Shown: piece after piece, positions 12,857 to 26,100 of the stretch | Numbering within the stretch: position 1 is the stretch's first letter | Layout of the letters: every line of letters starts with the position of its first letter | From: Brienomyrus brachyistius | Lineage: Eukaryota > Chordata > Actinopteri > Osteoglossiformes > Mormyridae | Assembly (NCBI RefSeq): GCF_023856365.1 | Contig: NC_064552.1 | Location: 248,001 to 312,000, forward strand | DNA: 64,000 nucleotides | Direction of reading: 5' to 3' | Notes under the pieces: model-generated | What the model was told of the DNA's origin: nothing | The model's database searches: none | The model's input: the letters and a program-made list of their open reading frames with translations, nothing else | Made by a program: the position numbers and the translations under genes

Positions 12857-13729
12857 ATGATTCTCAGGGGAAGCCCATACTGGCTGGCGGTTTTACTGCT
12901 TTGGGTTTCCACACTTGCTCAAGGTAGGTTTCTCTAAATGTGTTTTCTTCTTTCATCTTCAATGATGGGTGACTTTAGCTTAAGTTTTGCAATATTTTTA
13001 AGTCAGGTCATTTACAATGGTAGTAAGTTCTTATAGGTATCAAGAAAAACAGTAAAACAAAAAGTTGAAAATGACTAATGATGTCATCTGACATTCTATG
13101 GAATGTTCCGCTTAAGGAAAGTTCAAAGAATGTTCCAATGAGATCACTGGCTGCCTCCCCCCTCCCTTGCTGCAGATGAAGAGGTCGAAGACCAGACCTT
13201 GTTCGATCTGCTGGAAGCCAGTCACATCACACGCAAGACTCCTGGGATTAAGCTCTTCCGGGGCCTGGATGCGGACACCCCAGCCTACCGCTTCATCAGT
13301 GTGGAGCACCTGCCCTCTGTGCGTGCTGCAGCCCTCCAGCGTCTCCTACGTCAAGTCCAGAACAACGAGGGCTTTGTGCTGACAGCCACGCTACGGCAGG
13401 ATCGGGGATCACGGGGCACCCTGCTCGCCATCGAGGGTCCAGGTGGCCGCCGGCAGCTGGAGATCGTGTCCAATGGACGCACCAACACGCTGGACCTGGT
13501 GTACTGGGCCGACGGCTCACAGAACGTAGTCTCCTTCGAAGACGTGGACTTGGCCGACTCTCAGTGGAAGAACGTCACGCTGCATGTGTATGGTGAGGCG
13601 GCCACACTCTACGTGGGCTGTGTCCTGGTCGATGGCTTCATCTTGGACATGCCCTTCTACGAACACCTCCGTGCAGAGGGCAGCAAGATGTTTGTGGCAA
13701 AGGGCTCTGTGCGGGAAAGCCACTTCCGG
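12857..13729 (+). CDS. thbs2: thbs2 exons 2-3: signal peptide and N-terminal laminin-G-like domain
   Basis: Exon 2 (12857-12923) encodes MILRGS followed by a hydrophobic core ([13 protein letters not shown]), a typical signal peptide, and stops one base into a codon. Exon 3 (13176-13729) finishes that codon as Asp and encodes residues 23-207, the globular heparin-binding N-terminal domain; [27 protein letters not shown] and FYEHLRAE match the family closely. The 252-base intron between them shows nothing notable. Confidence 0.93.
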
Positions 13730-16700
13730 GTAAGAATGAGATGTGGCCTTCGGGGGCTGTCAGGGGGGCACCCGAGTAGAATGTGTACACTCTGGGGCAG
13801 TGCTTTTTTTTATCGTTATCACGACGTCACTTCCCTGTTGCTGTGGCTTGATGCAGTGGGTTGCACCCCCTGCCCTGTGACCCCCACTGGCGCCTGGCTC
13901 CTGTCCGCAGGGTGTCCAGTACATTCCTCAAACTTTCCTCACGTGTGTGGTCTGACTAATCTAATATCATCTAATATGTGTGTGTATTTATTATATGTAA
14001 TTTTTCTATGTGATATGTGAGTGCATTTATCCTGGTTTAAACAGAATCTGTAATTTGAAGTTCTCCAGACATGCTTCTGAGTTTCCCACATCAAGGCCCA
14101 CATGTTCTCAAAGCAAGACTCAGCTGCTTGTGGTCTGTAGTCATATGTGCTGTTTGCCGTGACACCATCAATGCCTCACAGCTGTTATTTCACGGCCCTC
14201 CAGGGTTTGCTTCAGAGCATACACTTCATCTTCGACACGCCAGTGGAAGAAATCCTGGCCAGCAAAGGCTGTGAGATTCCCAAGCCAGGTAAGAGGGACG
14301 GACACCTCTGAGAGCCTCACTGAACTTCAATCACAGGCCCTGAAGCATTTGGCAGTCTGTTAATCCTCTCGGATTGCTGCTTTCAGCTGGGCTAGCACTC
14401 TGGCACTGTCTTAGCAGAAAGCAGCATAGCACGAGAGCTGATGCACGTACGACATACAAAGTGCATCAAGACCTAGAGACAAAAATGCAACCAGCAGCAT
14501 TGCATTGACACGTGCATGTGGCTGCTTCGAGAGACAAATGCAGCTTTTCTTAGTTCTCCTCACCTGCATCTTTTTTGGGAGAGGTAATCAAACAGTCATG
14601 CGCTTTGTGTCAATGTGTTTTGCTATGATGTCACCTTTCCTGGAGATCCCTCAGTCGTTTTGCCGAGTCTGGGCTGCAGCCCAGCAGGCCAATTGCAGGC
14701 TTTGCCACGCTAAGCGGCGGCTGCTGCATCGGCACTTTGCTCACATGCGAGCAGGCCAACATAAACATCCTGCTGCAGGCAGCCGTCACTCTCTCTCACA
14801 CCGCATGCACACACACATACACACACACACACACGCGCACACACACACACATGGCAGCGAGGAAACAGACAGCTGTTTGGAAAGCTCATCTGGGATGTTT
14901 TCGTATTGTTTTTTCCTTTCTTTTTGCAATTTGTTCACCTGCATACTAAGCTCTGCTGTTGTAATGGACATCCTGCTTTCACTCCATGGGGGAAGAAGCT
15001 TTTTCCAGGACTGTAGTTCCATCCAGGTACCAGGTCAAAAGCTAATGCACCTGCAATTCTGTGAATACTGGAAGCTCCTCAGGCATCTTCGCAAAGCTTA
15101 CCAGTGCTGGGTGTGCAATGTAGCATAAAAATTGCCCAGCTGAGTTTATTATGTAAGACTCCCTGCGTGTCACATTAAAACTACACACGTAGATTCAGAG
15201 ACTTTGGATGGAAGTAATATTCTGTCCATGGAGAAGCATTTATGTGGATGTGGCTGATTTCTGTACCACCTTAATGGGTTCTTGTTCATCCACCATCCCG
15301 GCAAGTGCCTCTGCAGGCAGTAAGAAGATCGGCAGGGCTGCTTGTGTGCCCAGGAACTTGTCCTGTTTTCCAAAGGCCTCCCGGAACGCAGCAGCAACAG
15401 GGAGATAGTAAAACAGCCCAGTACGTGTTGGAAAAGCACTTGTGAGCCGCGATCGGTGGCAGGCGCCGCGTGAGCGCCCTTCATGCAGACGCTCATGTGG
15501 AGCGGTCACCCGATGGCACATATACTGTGCTTCTTCACAACCCCTCTCTCCTGACTCATGCTTCGGTTCACCAGGGGTTTCAATGCATCTACCAGATACT
15601 TTCTCAAAAACAGGAAAGTCATTCCAAGTAAGCGGACCAGACTGTGCCAAAGAGCTTTCTTCATTTATATGCCCCAGGACTCTCAGCAGCATTACAGCAT
15701 GTGTGATTTGCTGCACTGCTGCCGTTGAACCTGCAGGGGGCTCCTTACTTCCAGGAAGATACAGAATATTTTGGTCATGTGCTTTGTTCATTAGGAACCA
15801 ATTAATGACCCCCGTGTTCCATTATAGACCTAGCCCAACATGTCTGACTGAATTATGGATACAATCTCTGAAACAATTTGACAATTTTAATGACTGGCTT
15901 CTCTGCATATATTGGTTTCAGAAATTCATGGTCCATTTCATACTAATGTATGTATACATTTGGTTTGTTTCAGTCCATCCCGGACTTGAGTTGTCATTGG
16001 CCTGTTTTAGTCCATTTGGTCTCAGAGTGTACTAGTCCATCCAATGCTAACATTTGCCTCTTTAAATTGAAGTGTCGGTTTGGGCTCTGTGCGGTTCTGT
16101 AGCTTCGGACTCCTTGGGATCGGAAGTAACGGGGTGTTAGTGTCGGTTTGGGCTGTGTGCGGTTCTGTAGCTTCAGACTCCTTGGGATCGGAAGTAACTG
16201 GGTCTTAGTGTCGGTTTGGGCTCTGTGCGGTTCTGTATCTTAGGACTCCTTGGGATCGGAAGTAACTGGGTCTTAGTGTCGGTTTGGGCTCTGTGCGGTT
16301 CTGTAGCTTAGGACTCCTCGGGATCGGAAGTAACTGGGTCTTAGTGTCGGTTTGGGCTCTGTGCGGTTCTGTAGCTTAGGACTCCTCGGGATCGGAAGTA
16401 ACTGGGTCTTAGTGTCGGTTTGGGCTGTGTGCGGTTCTGTAGCTTCAGACTCCTCGGGATCGGAAGTAACTGGGTCTTAGTGTCGGTTTGGGCTGTGTGC
16501 GGTTCTGTAGCTTAGGACTCCTCGGGATCGGAAGTAACTGGGTGTTAGTGTCGGTTTGGGCTGTGTGCGGTTCTGTAGCTTCGGACTCCTCGGGATCGGA
16601 AGTAACTGGGTCTTAGTGTCGGTTTGGGCTCTGTGCGGTTCTGTAGCTTCGGACTCCTCGGGATCGGAAGTAACTGGGTGTTAGTGTCGGTTTGGGCTGT

Positions 16701-19700
16701 GTGCGGTTCTGTAGCTTCGGACTCCTCGGGATCGGAAGTAACTGGGTCTTAGTGTCGGTTTGGGCTGTGTGCGGTTCTGTAGCTTCAGACTCCTCGGGAT
16801 CGGAAGTAACTGGGTCTTAGTGTCGGTTTGGGCTGTGTGCGGTTCTGTAGCTTAGGACTCCTCGGGATCGGAAGTAACTGGGTGTTAGTGTCGGTTTGGG
16901 CTGTGTGCGGTTCTGTAGCTTCGGACTCCTCGGGATCGGAAGTAACTGGGTCTTAGTGTCGGTTTGGGCTCTGTGCGGTTCTGTAGCTTCGGACTCCTCG
17001 GGATCGGAAGTAACTGGGTGTTAGTGTCGGTTTGGGCTGTGTGCGGTTCTGTAGCTTCGGACTCCTCGGGATCGGAAGTAACTGGGTCTTAGTGTCGGTT
17101 TGGGCTGTGTGCGGTTCTGTAGCTTCGGACTCCTCGGGATCGGAAGTAACTGGGTCTTAGTGTCGGTTTGGGCTGTGTACGGTTCTGTAGCTTCGGACTC
17201 CTCGGGATCGGAAGTAACTGGGTCTTAGTGTCGGTTTGGGCTGTGTACGATTCTGTAGCTTCGGACTCCTCGGGATCGGAAGTAACTGGGTCTTAGTGTC
17301 GGTTTGGGCTGTGTACGGTTCTGTAGCTTAGGACTCCTCGGGATCGGAAGTAATTGGGTCTTAGTGTCGGTTTGGGCTGTGTACGGTTCTGTAGCTTAGG
17401 ACTCCTCGGGATCGGAAGTAACTGGGTCTTAGTGTCGGTTTGGGCTCTGTGCGGTTCTGTAGCTTAGGACTCCTCGGGATCGGAAGTAACTGGGTCTTAG
17501 TGTCGGTTTGGGCTGTGTGCGGTTCTGTAGCTTCGGACTCCTCGGGATCGGAAGTAACTGGGTCTTAGTGTCGGTTTGGGCTCTGTACGGTTCTGTAGCT
17601 TAGGACTCCTCGGGATCGGAAGTAACTGGGTGTTAGTGTCGGTTTGGGCTGTGTGCGGTTCTGTAGCTTCGGACTCCTCGGGATCGGAAGTAACTGGGTC
17701 TTAGTGTCGGTTTGGGCTCTGTGCGGTTCTGTAGCTTCGGACTCCTCGGGATCGGAAGTAACTGGGTGTTAGTGTCGGTTTGGGCTGTGTGTGGTTCTGT
17801 AGCTTCGGACTCCTCGGGATCGGAAGTAACTGGGTCTTAGTGTCGGTTTGGGCTGTGTGCGGTTCTGTAGCTTCGGACTCCTCGGGATCGGAAGTAACTG
17901 GGTCTTAGTGTCGGTTTGGGCTGTGTGCGGTTCTGTAGCTTCGGACTCCTCGGGATCGGAAGTAACTGGGTCTTAGTGTCGGTTTGGGCTGTGTGCGGTT
18001 CTGTAGCTTCGGACTCCTCGGGATCGGAAGTAACTGGGTCTTAGTGTCGGTTTGGGCTGTGTACGGTTCTGTAGCTTAGGACTCCTCGGGATCGGAAGTA
18101 ACTGGGTCTTAGTGTCGGTTTGGGCTGTGTACGGTTCTGTAGCTTAGGACTCCTCGGGATCGGAAGTAACTGGGTCTTAGTGTCGGTTTGGGCTCTGTGC
18201 GGTTCTGTAGCTTAGGACTCCTCGGGATCGGAAGTAACTGGGTCTTAGTGTCGGTTTGGGCTGTGTGCGGTTCTGTAGCTTCGGACTCCTCGGGATCGGA
18301 AGTAACTGGGTCTTAGTGTCGGTTTGGGCTCTGTACGGTTCTGTAGCTTCGGACTCCTCGGGATCGGAAGTAACTGGGTCTTAGTGTCGGTTTGGGCTGT
18401 GTATGGTTCTGTAGCTTCGGACTCCTCGGGATCGGAAGTAACTGGGTCTTAGTGTCGGTTTGGGCTCTGTGCGGTTCTGTAGCTTCGGACTCCTCGGGAT
18501 CGGAAGTAACTGGGTCTTAGTGTCGGTTTGGGCTGTGTACGGTTCTGTAGCTTCGGACTCCTCGGGATCGGAAGTAACTGGGTCTTAGTGTCGGTTTGGG
18601 CTGTGTATCAGTCTATCAGTCATGTCACTTTTGGGCCCCGGAATGAGGCCCTTAATGTCCAGCTACAGGGGTACTGCAAGCTGACTGATCCTGCGCTGTG
18701 ACCCCGAAGCTTGTGCTCACCTGTATAAGTGTCTTATGGAAAGGCAGTAACTACCCAGGTTTCCCATGGGATGAATAAAATATTTCTAATTTTAGGGATG
18801 GATTAAGTATTTGGGAGATTATTAATTCAGCAACAAGTTAATTTAGCCATTTTCTTTTATTTAATTTTAGTGATCAGTGGTCATTGCTGACACACCACAG
18901 CACACAGTGCACAACAACGAAATGTGTCCTCTGCTTTAACTCATATGTGACATGGTGACATAGCAGGGGGCAGCTAATTCTGCAGCATTGTTTCCAGTCC
19001 TCCCTTGCTTTCTGGGTGTGGCTGTTTTTGCCCAAGTCGAGCAGCTTTCCTCTGGGTACCCTGGTAGCTGAATGGCCCATTGTGTGTCATGGCATGCATG
19101 CTCTGTGATGAGCTGCTTGTTTCCCCTGCTGCCTGCCCCAGGCTGCAGGAGCCAGTGCCCATCAGCCAGTGCACACATCAGCCCAGATAAGCAGTTCTTG
19201 GATAAATGCATGTTAGGAAATAGGAAACTTCCTGCCACCAGAGTCCTAACACAGCTGACCTCTGTTTTCTGTTTTTCTTAAATAATATGATTGGCTGCCT
19301 GGCTCTGTGCTCGTTTGCCATGGCCCTGTGTGGTGGCCCTTTAGAACCGCAGCACCCTCTTTCTGCAGATGAAGCCAACGTAGTGAGTGAGAGCCTTGAG
19401 CTGGACGAGGCGGATCCCGGAATCGCCGGCAATGCCATCGCCCCCAAGGAGGACGCGACCACCCCAGCTGGCATGCCGGCAGGCTCCGAGCTCATGTGCG
19501 AGCGCTCCTGCGAGGAGCTGCACAGCCTCTTCCAGGAGCTGCAGGGACTGCGAGTCGTGGTGGGAAACCTCATCGACGGCCTGCAGAAGGTGGTGAGAAG
19601 CCAGCTGGGCCACAACAGCCGCATTACTGTAGCTGCTTGGCGTCATCATCCCAGTAAGGAGAGGATGCCAGTATGAAGCCACGAGAGTGTCACAAGGCTG

Positions 19701-20082
19701 ACTTGATGTTGTATACTCGACTCTGTGTACTCCAGCCAGTAGGGCCTGGCTTAGATGATCTTCAGCTCAGACCCAGCCCTGTATATGAGGTTGCATGTTA
19801 GTCTGAGAGCTGTGGGGAGTGTCTTATTAACAGAGAAGAGGCCATCTCACGCAACTCTTTGCTGCCATATCTGGTGCCCAGAGGCTGCCTTACGTGCCTC
19901 CACATGCTCTGTGTAGCCATCAAGCCTTTAGAGATCAGGGGAAATGATATATTTACAGGGTTGCTTCAGTCAGCAGAAACAAGCAGGTGTGTCAAGAGCC
20001 TCAGATTACTCAAGAAGAGAGTATATCCATACACATGTAGTGCTGATAACTGACTCCAGCATAAGAGATGAACTCATATTGA

Positions 20083-20115
<33 letters not shown>

Positions 20116-23100
20116 TGTCTTCAGACAGAGGAGAACAATCTCATGAGGAAGACCCTGGCAAAGATGAAGACTTCCAGTGAGCAGATCTGCTGGCAGGATG
20201 GCCGACAGTTCGAGGACAAGGAGGAGTGGGTGGTGGACAGCTGCACCAAGTGTACCTGCCAGGTCAGGGGCAGGATGGTGGGGCAGGGCAGGGTAGGACA
20301 GTGGGGGATGAGGCAGTGGCAGGGGTGAGGCAGGATGGAGGAGGAGCAGGTGGTGGGGCAGGTGGTGGGATGGGGCAGGAGTGGGGCACGATGGTGGAGG
20401 AACAGATGGTGGGGCGGGGCAATGGAAGGGGTGGGGCAGATGGTGGGGGAAGACAGTGGCAGGGCAGATTGGGGGGTGGGGCTGTGGCAGGGGTGGGGCA
20501 GCTGGTAGGGGTGCAGGATGAAGGAGGGGCAGGTAATGGGATGGGGCAGGTGTGGGGGGGGCAGTAGGGACGGGGCAGGTTGTGGGGGGGCAGGAGCATA
20601 CTACGGCATGAGTCTGACTTAAATGCTGTTTTTTGCCTGCAGGATGGGAAAGTGGTCTGCCGTCAAATCATGTGTCCTGCGGTGGCCTGCGCCAATCCCA
20701 CCTTTTCCGATGGGGAGTGCTGTCCCACGTGCCTGCGTGAGTCCAGCATCTCCTACTCGGCAGTCCTCTTCATAGCTGTCCTTTGTGACAGCTTGGTCCT
20801 TTTCCGCTGCAACTCTTATTTCCACATTCACTGCCATTTTCTTTTGATCTGTTGTGCTTTTTCTGAACTGCTTCTGCTGTGCCAGGTCCCTAAGTTTCCC
20901 CTTCAGTTATGTTCCAATAAATATAATTTAAAGAAAAATATGATTGTCGTAAGGCTTACCCCTGCTCTAGGAATCGGACAACTTTGACGAATGACACTCC
21001 AGCTGGGAAGCTGCTCATCTTCTCCGTGGTTTTTTTTACCCACCCACTGAACCACAGGAGCTCTTCACATTTACTGCATGTTGATCCCTTAAGCTGTGCT
21101 CTGAATATTTCCCTAACTACAAGGATTTAAAAACAGCTGCACTTCAAAAGCGCACACGAGATGCTGCACATGTAATGTCATCGTGAAGTCCCCACTGGTT
21201 TCAGGGAGAACACTGAGTCATCTCACACGCCCCAGCCTCGGTGCCTAAATCCTGCCCATATGTTTGCCCAGCCAATGACGGTGATGACGGCTGGTCACCC
21301 TGGTCGGAATGGACTGAGTGTTCGGTCACCTGCGGCTCAGGGACACAGCAGCGTGGCCGTTCCTGTGATGACAGCAGCAATGCCTGTGCTGGCCCTTCTA
21401 TCCAGACACGCCGATGCAGCCTCAGCCGCTGTGAGAGCCGTGGTGAGTTGATGTCAGCATGTTGCCTGCAGATGGGCTGCCAGTTCAGATTCAGCTAGTA
21501 GGCCTTCAGTTTGCACAGTGGCTGCACAGCTGGGCAGATGTGTGTATCCTAGAACAGTGTCCTCCACCCCAGCCAGGATCAGGCAGGAAAGGTCCCTGAG
21601 CAGCTCCACCCAGCAATGCGTCACCCATCTTTGGCTGAGGGTCACACTTACTTTAGAGCTAAGGAATGTGTTTAGTGACTAGAGTGCTTATGATGCTGCT
21701 GATTGTGGTGAGGAGGAGTCTAAGTCCTTGGAACAGTATCGCATGTTACACCGATGACTTTTGCATGACCTTTATGTAACATACAGAAATTAAACTTAAA
21801 ATTCTGTTAAACGCAGTCAGGACCAGCAAACCCCAGGGTGCACTGGATAATGGAAGGAGTGGTGGAGATGGTTTAGGTCAGCTTACTCCAGTGTACACTG
21901 GCTGATGGATGGGGTGGTCAAAGTGGTCTAGCTCAGCTTACTCCAGTATTCACGAACCGATGAAAGTTGGAGGTAATTCAAGCCGGCTTACTCCATGGTG
22001 CACTGGCTGATGGAGGGGGTGGTGGAGTTGGTCTAGGTCAGTTTAATCCAGTGTGTACTCACTGATGAAGGGGTGGTATAGATGGTCTGTTGACCTACTC
22101 CAGTGTGCACTGGATGATGAAAGCTAGAGGTGGTTTTGGTCAGCTTACTCCAGTGTACACTGGCTGATGGAGATGGGTGGTGGAGGTGGTCTAGGTTGGC
22201 TCTGGTGTGTACTGACTGATGAAGGGTGGAGGTGGTTTATGGCAGCTTACTTTAATGTGCACTGGCTGATGGAGGGGGTGGCGGATGTGGATTAAGTCGG
22301 CTTACTCCAATGAGCACTTAATAATGAAAGGGTGGATGTGCTTAGGTTGGCTTACTACAGTGTGAACTGAGTGATGGAGAGGGGTGGTCGAGGTGGTCTA
22401 GGTCAGCTTATTCTATTGTTCATTGGTTGATGACGAGAGAAGGTGGTTTAGGTCAGTTTACTCCAGTGTGCAATGGCTGGTGGAGGAGGTGGTCTAGAAC
22501 AGGTTACTACAGAGTGCACTGGCTTATGAAGGTTGGAGGTGGTTTAGATTGGCTTACTCCAGTGTGCACTGACTGATGGAGAGGGGTGCTGGAGGTGGTC
22601 TAGGTCAGCTTGCACTTTCCACAACATAAGCAGGGAAAAATGTTATGACGTATTCTAGTTTTTTCGGCCAACTTCTTACACAATCTGCCTGAATCATAAA
22701 GTCATAATCAGCGGCCAAAAAACACAGAGTTTTGTATAGTTTTTATTCCATTTCCATTCCCCTGACCTAATCAGTAGAACTATTCTGAGAGTATGAGCAG
22801 ATGAGGCCGAGCTGGAGCTGAGTCTCGCATACACATGGGCCATATTAAGGCCTTATGCTGCTAACTGTGTGTTGCTCTGTCAGTCCGACAGGATGGTGGG
22901 TGGAGTTTGTGGTCACCATGGTCCTCCTGCTCAGTGACATGTGGCGAGGGCCAGGTTACCCGCATCCGGCACTGCAATGCCCCCATGCCTCAGAGGGGGG
23001 GCAAAGACTGCCAAGGCACTGGCCGGGAAACGCAGAGCTGCCAGGCGGACCCATGTCCCAGTGAGTATGACGGGGCGCAGGCTGTCAGATAGGTGCACAC

Positions 23101-26100
23101 AAACACACAGGGGCACCAGCTGCCAAAGTAGAGCCGCAGGCCCTCTGACATGCCTACAGTAAGGGCACGGGGCCGAGGACAGAGCCAGCAACAGGTGTGG
23201 CATTCTGGAAACTGGATCTGTGAATGATTGTGGGTTCACAATCCCACAGGTAATTTCCATTATGTCCATTAGGCCAGTATGCAGTTGCAGTTTGCACCTT
23301 TAGCTACATAACTTAATAAACATCATGCTGTATCTGATAAAATAAGCAAGAAAACAATTATAAAATGACTGTAATTTGCTTGCCTGTTACCATTGGTCAG
23401 TCAGCAGCTATCATTCAATGGGACATGAGCTATGACCTGTAGTGGGGCATTTATCCCTCAGACCTGACTGGGCGACTGGGGACCCTCCCCATGACAGGGC
23501 CGTCCTGTCCCCCTGCAGCAGCGGGGTATGCAGCCCGATCATGCTCTGAACCTTTTAGCATTAACCTGATCATTAGCAACCATTGTCTGTTCATCTCATG
23601 TGTGAACAGGCTGTGTGGACAGGATTTCATTTATTTCCTATTCAATTATGACGGCACGGCATACAGTGAGTTTACCTGGCAGCTTGCCAGCTTTGCTTCT
23701 CTTGGAGTCCCATCTGGAAGCCTGATGTTGATCCTGCTCTCCACCTTCTCCACTTCTTCAATCCTGTCTCACCTCTCACCTCTGTGCCCCCTCCTCCGTC
23801 CCACTGATTCATCTTTGTGTTGACTGGCAGTCGACGGTGGGTGGGGTCCCTGGTCTCCATGGGCAACCTGCTCGGCAACCTGTGGGGGGGGTCTGAAGAG
23901 CCGTAGCCGAGAATGCAACAGCCCACCCGCCCAGCATGGGGGCCGAGGTTGCATGGGTGAACCCAGTGACAATGAGGTCTGCAACAGGCAAGAGTGTCCC
24001 ATAGGTAAGAGAGCCTGGCCACACTCATACCTTTGATCACACCCCTTAACCTGTTGGTAAGAGCCTGTCCACATCCATACCACTGACTACACCCCTTAAC
24101 TTATCGGTAACAGAACATGGCCACATCCACACCCCTGACCACATCCCTTAACCTATCGGTAAGAGCCTGTCCACATACACACCCATGACCACACCCCTTA
24201 ACCAAGCGGTAAGAGCCTGTCCACATCCATACCACTGACTACACCCCTTAACCTATCAGTAGGAGAACCTGGCCACACCCACACCCCTGACCACACCCCT
24301 TAACCTATCGGTAAGAGCCTGTCCACATCCATACCACTGACTACACCCCTTAACCTATCAGTAAGAGAACCTGGCCACACCCATGACCACATCCCTTAAC
24401 CTATCAGTAAGAGCCTATCCACATCCATACCACTGACTACACCCCTTAACCTATCAGTAGGAGAACCTGGCCACACCCACACCCCTGACCACACCCCTTA
24501 ACCTATCAGTAAGAGCCTATCCACATCCATACCACTGACTACACCCCTTAACCTATCAGTAGGAGAACCTGGCCACACCCACACCCCTGACCACATCCCT
24601 TAACCTATCAGTAAGAGCCTATCCACATCCATACCACTGACTACACCCCTTAACCTATCAGTAGGAGAACCTGGCCACACCCACACCCCTGACCACACCC
24701 CTTAACCTATCAGTAAGAGCCTATCCACATCCATACCACTGACTACACCCCTTAACCTATCAGTAAGAGAACCTGGCCACACCCACACCCCTGACCACAC
24801 CCCTTGCCTTCTGACCCTATCAGTAATAGAGCCTGGCCCCATCCACAACTCTAACCACACCCCTTACCCTCATATTCTATCAGGAAGAGAGCCAGTCCAC
24901 ACCCACACCCTGGACTACACCTGTTTAGATCACTTCCGTCTATCTAGTAGACATTTTTATCCAAAGCGATATACAATTGACAAAGCAGGATCAGAGTCCC
25001 TAGCCATGCAGAAGCACCCAGTGGTGAAATCACTCTGCTAACCCAGGGATTTCAACTGGTGACATTCTGATCATGAGCACAGACGTCTGACCCCCAGAGC
25101 CATACACTGCCCCAGAACAGACCTTCCACACACCTCTGACAACACTTTAGATCATCATGTCCCCATTTATTTCATAGATGGCTGTCTCTCAAACCCCTGC
25201 TTTGCTGGTGTGGAATGCCATACTGATACCGAAGGATTCTGGGAGTGTGGTCCTTGCCCTCTGGGTTTCCGTGGCAATGGTACCTTCTGTGAGGATGTGA
25301 ATGAGGTATGTATCCAGGGCAAGAACCACAGATGCACCTTGACAACCAGCCCAGCATCATCCATTAAGTCAGCATAGACTACGGTCCGCAGGGCCGTCTA
25401 GATACCCTCTACAGCTCTAAAGCACTCGCCCTTTATAATAGTGTCACCATCGCCTGCCTACTGTTACAAATAAAATGCGATATGATGGCCTTATTGGGCC
25501 CCTGTGTCCCCACAGTGTGACATGGTGTCAGACCTGTGCTACAAGGTGGTCGGAGCTGAGCGCTGCATCAATACAGAACCCGGGTTCCATTGCCTGCCGT
25601 GCCCCCCCAGGTACAAGGGCACTCAGCCATATGGCTTGGGGGTGGAGGCCGCCAAGAACAGCAAGCAGGTCTGCATCGCTTTGACCCACACCTGCTTATA
25701 TCCTGGTCATGACAGCACACACCTGCCTCAGATTATAACCCCTCACTACTCCTCTTATCGTCCTTAGAGTGTAATCCCTTGAAAGGACCTCCTCCTCTCA
25801 CTGTTCCTCTTATACTGCTTAGAGTATAATCCCTTGAAAGGATCTCCTCCCTTCACTGCTCCTCTTATGCTGCTTAGAGTATAACTTCCTGCGAAGGCCT
25901 CCTCCCTTCACTGCTCCTCTTATACTGCTTAGAGTATAACTCCCGGAGAAGGCCTCCTCCCTTCACTGCTCCTCTTATGCTACTTAGAATATAACTCCCT
26001 GAGAAGGCCTCCTCCCCTCACTGCTCCTCTTATACTGCTTAGAGTATAACTCCCGGAGAAGGCCTCCTCCCTTCACTGCTCCTCTTATGCTACTTAGAAT

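Noticed and set aside
13199..14020. 273-codon frame starting in thbs2 exon 3 as a separate gene
   Set aside because: It is exon 3 read through its GTAAGA donor into the intron; the real transcript splices at 13729.
14505..15128. 207-codon plus-strand frame in thbs2 intron 4
   Set aside because: Crosses a CA microsatellite (His-Thr runs) and has no protein-like conservation pattern.
20226..20599. Gly-rich and Pro-rich frames on both strands
   Set aside because: They come from the G-rich repeat filling thbs2 intron 6.
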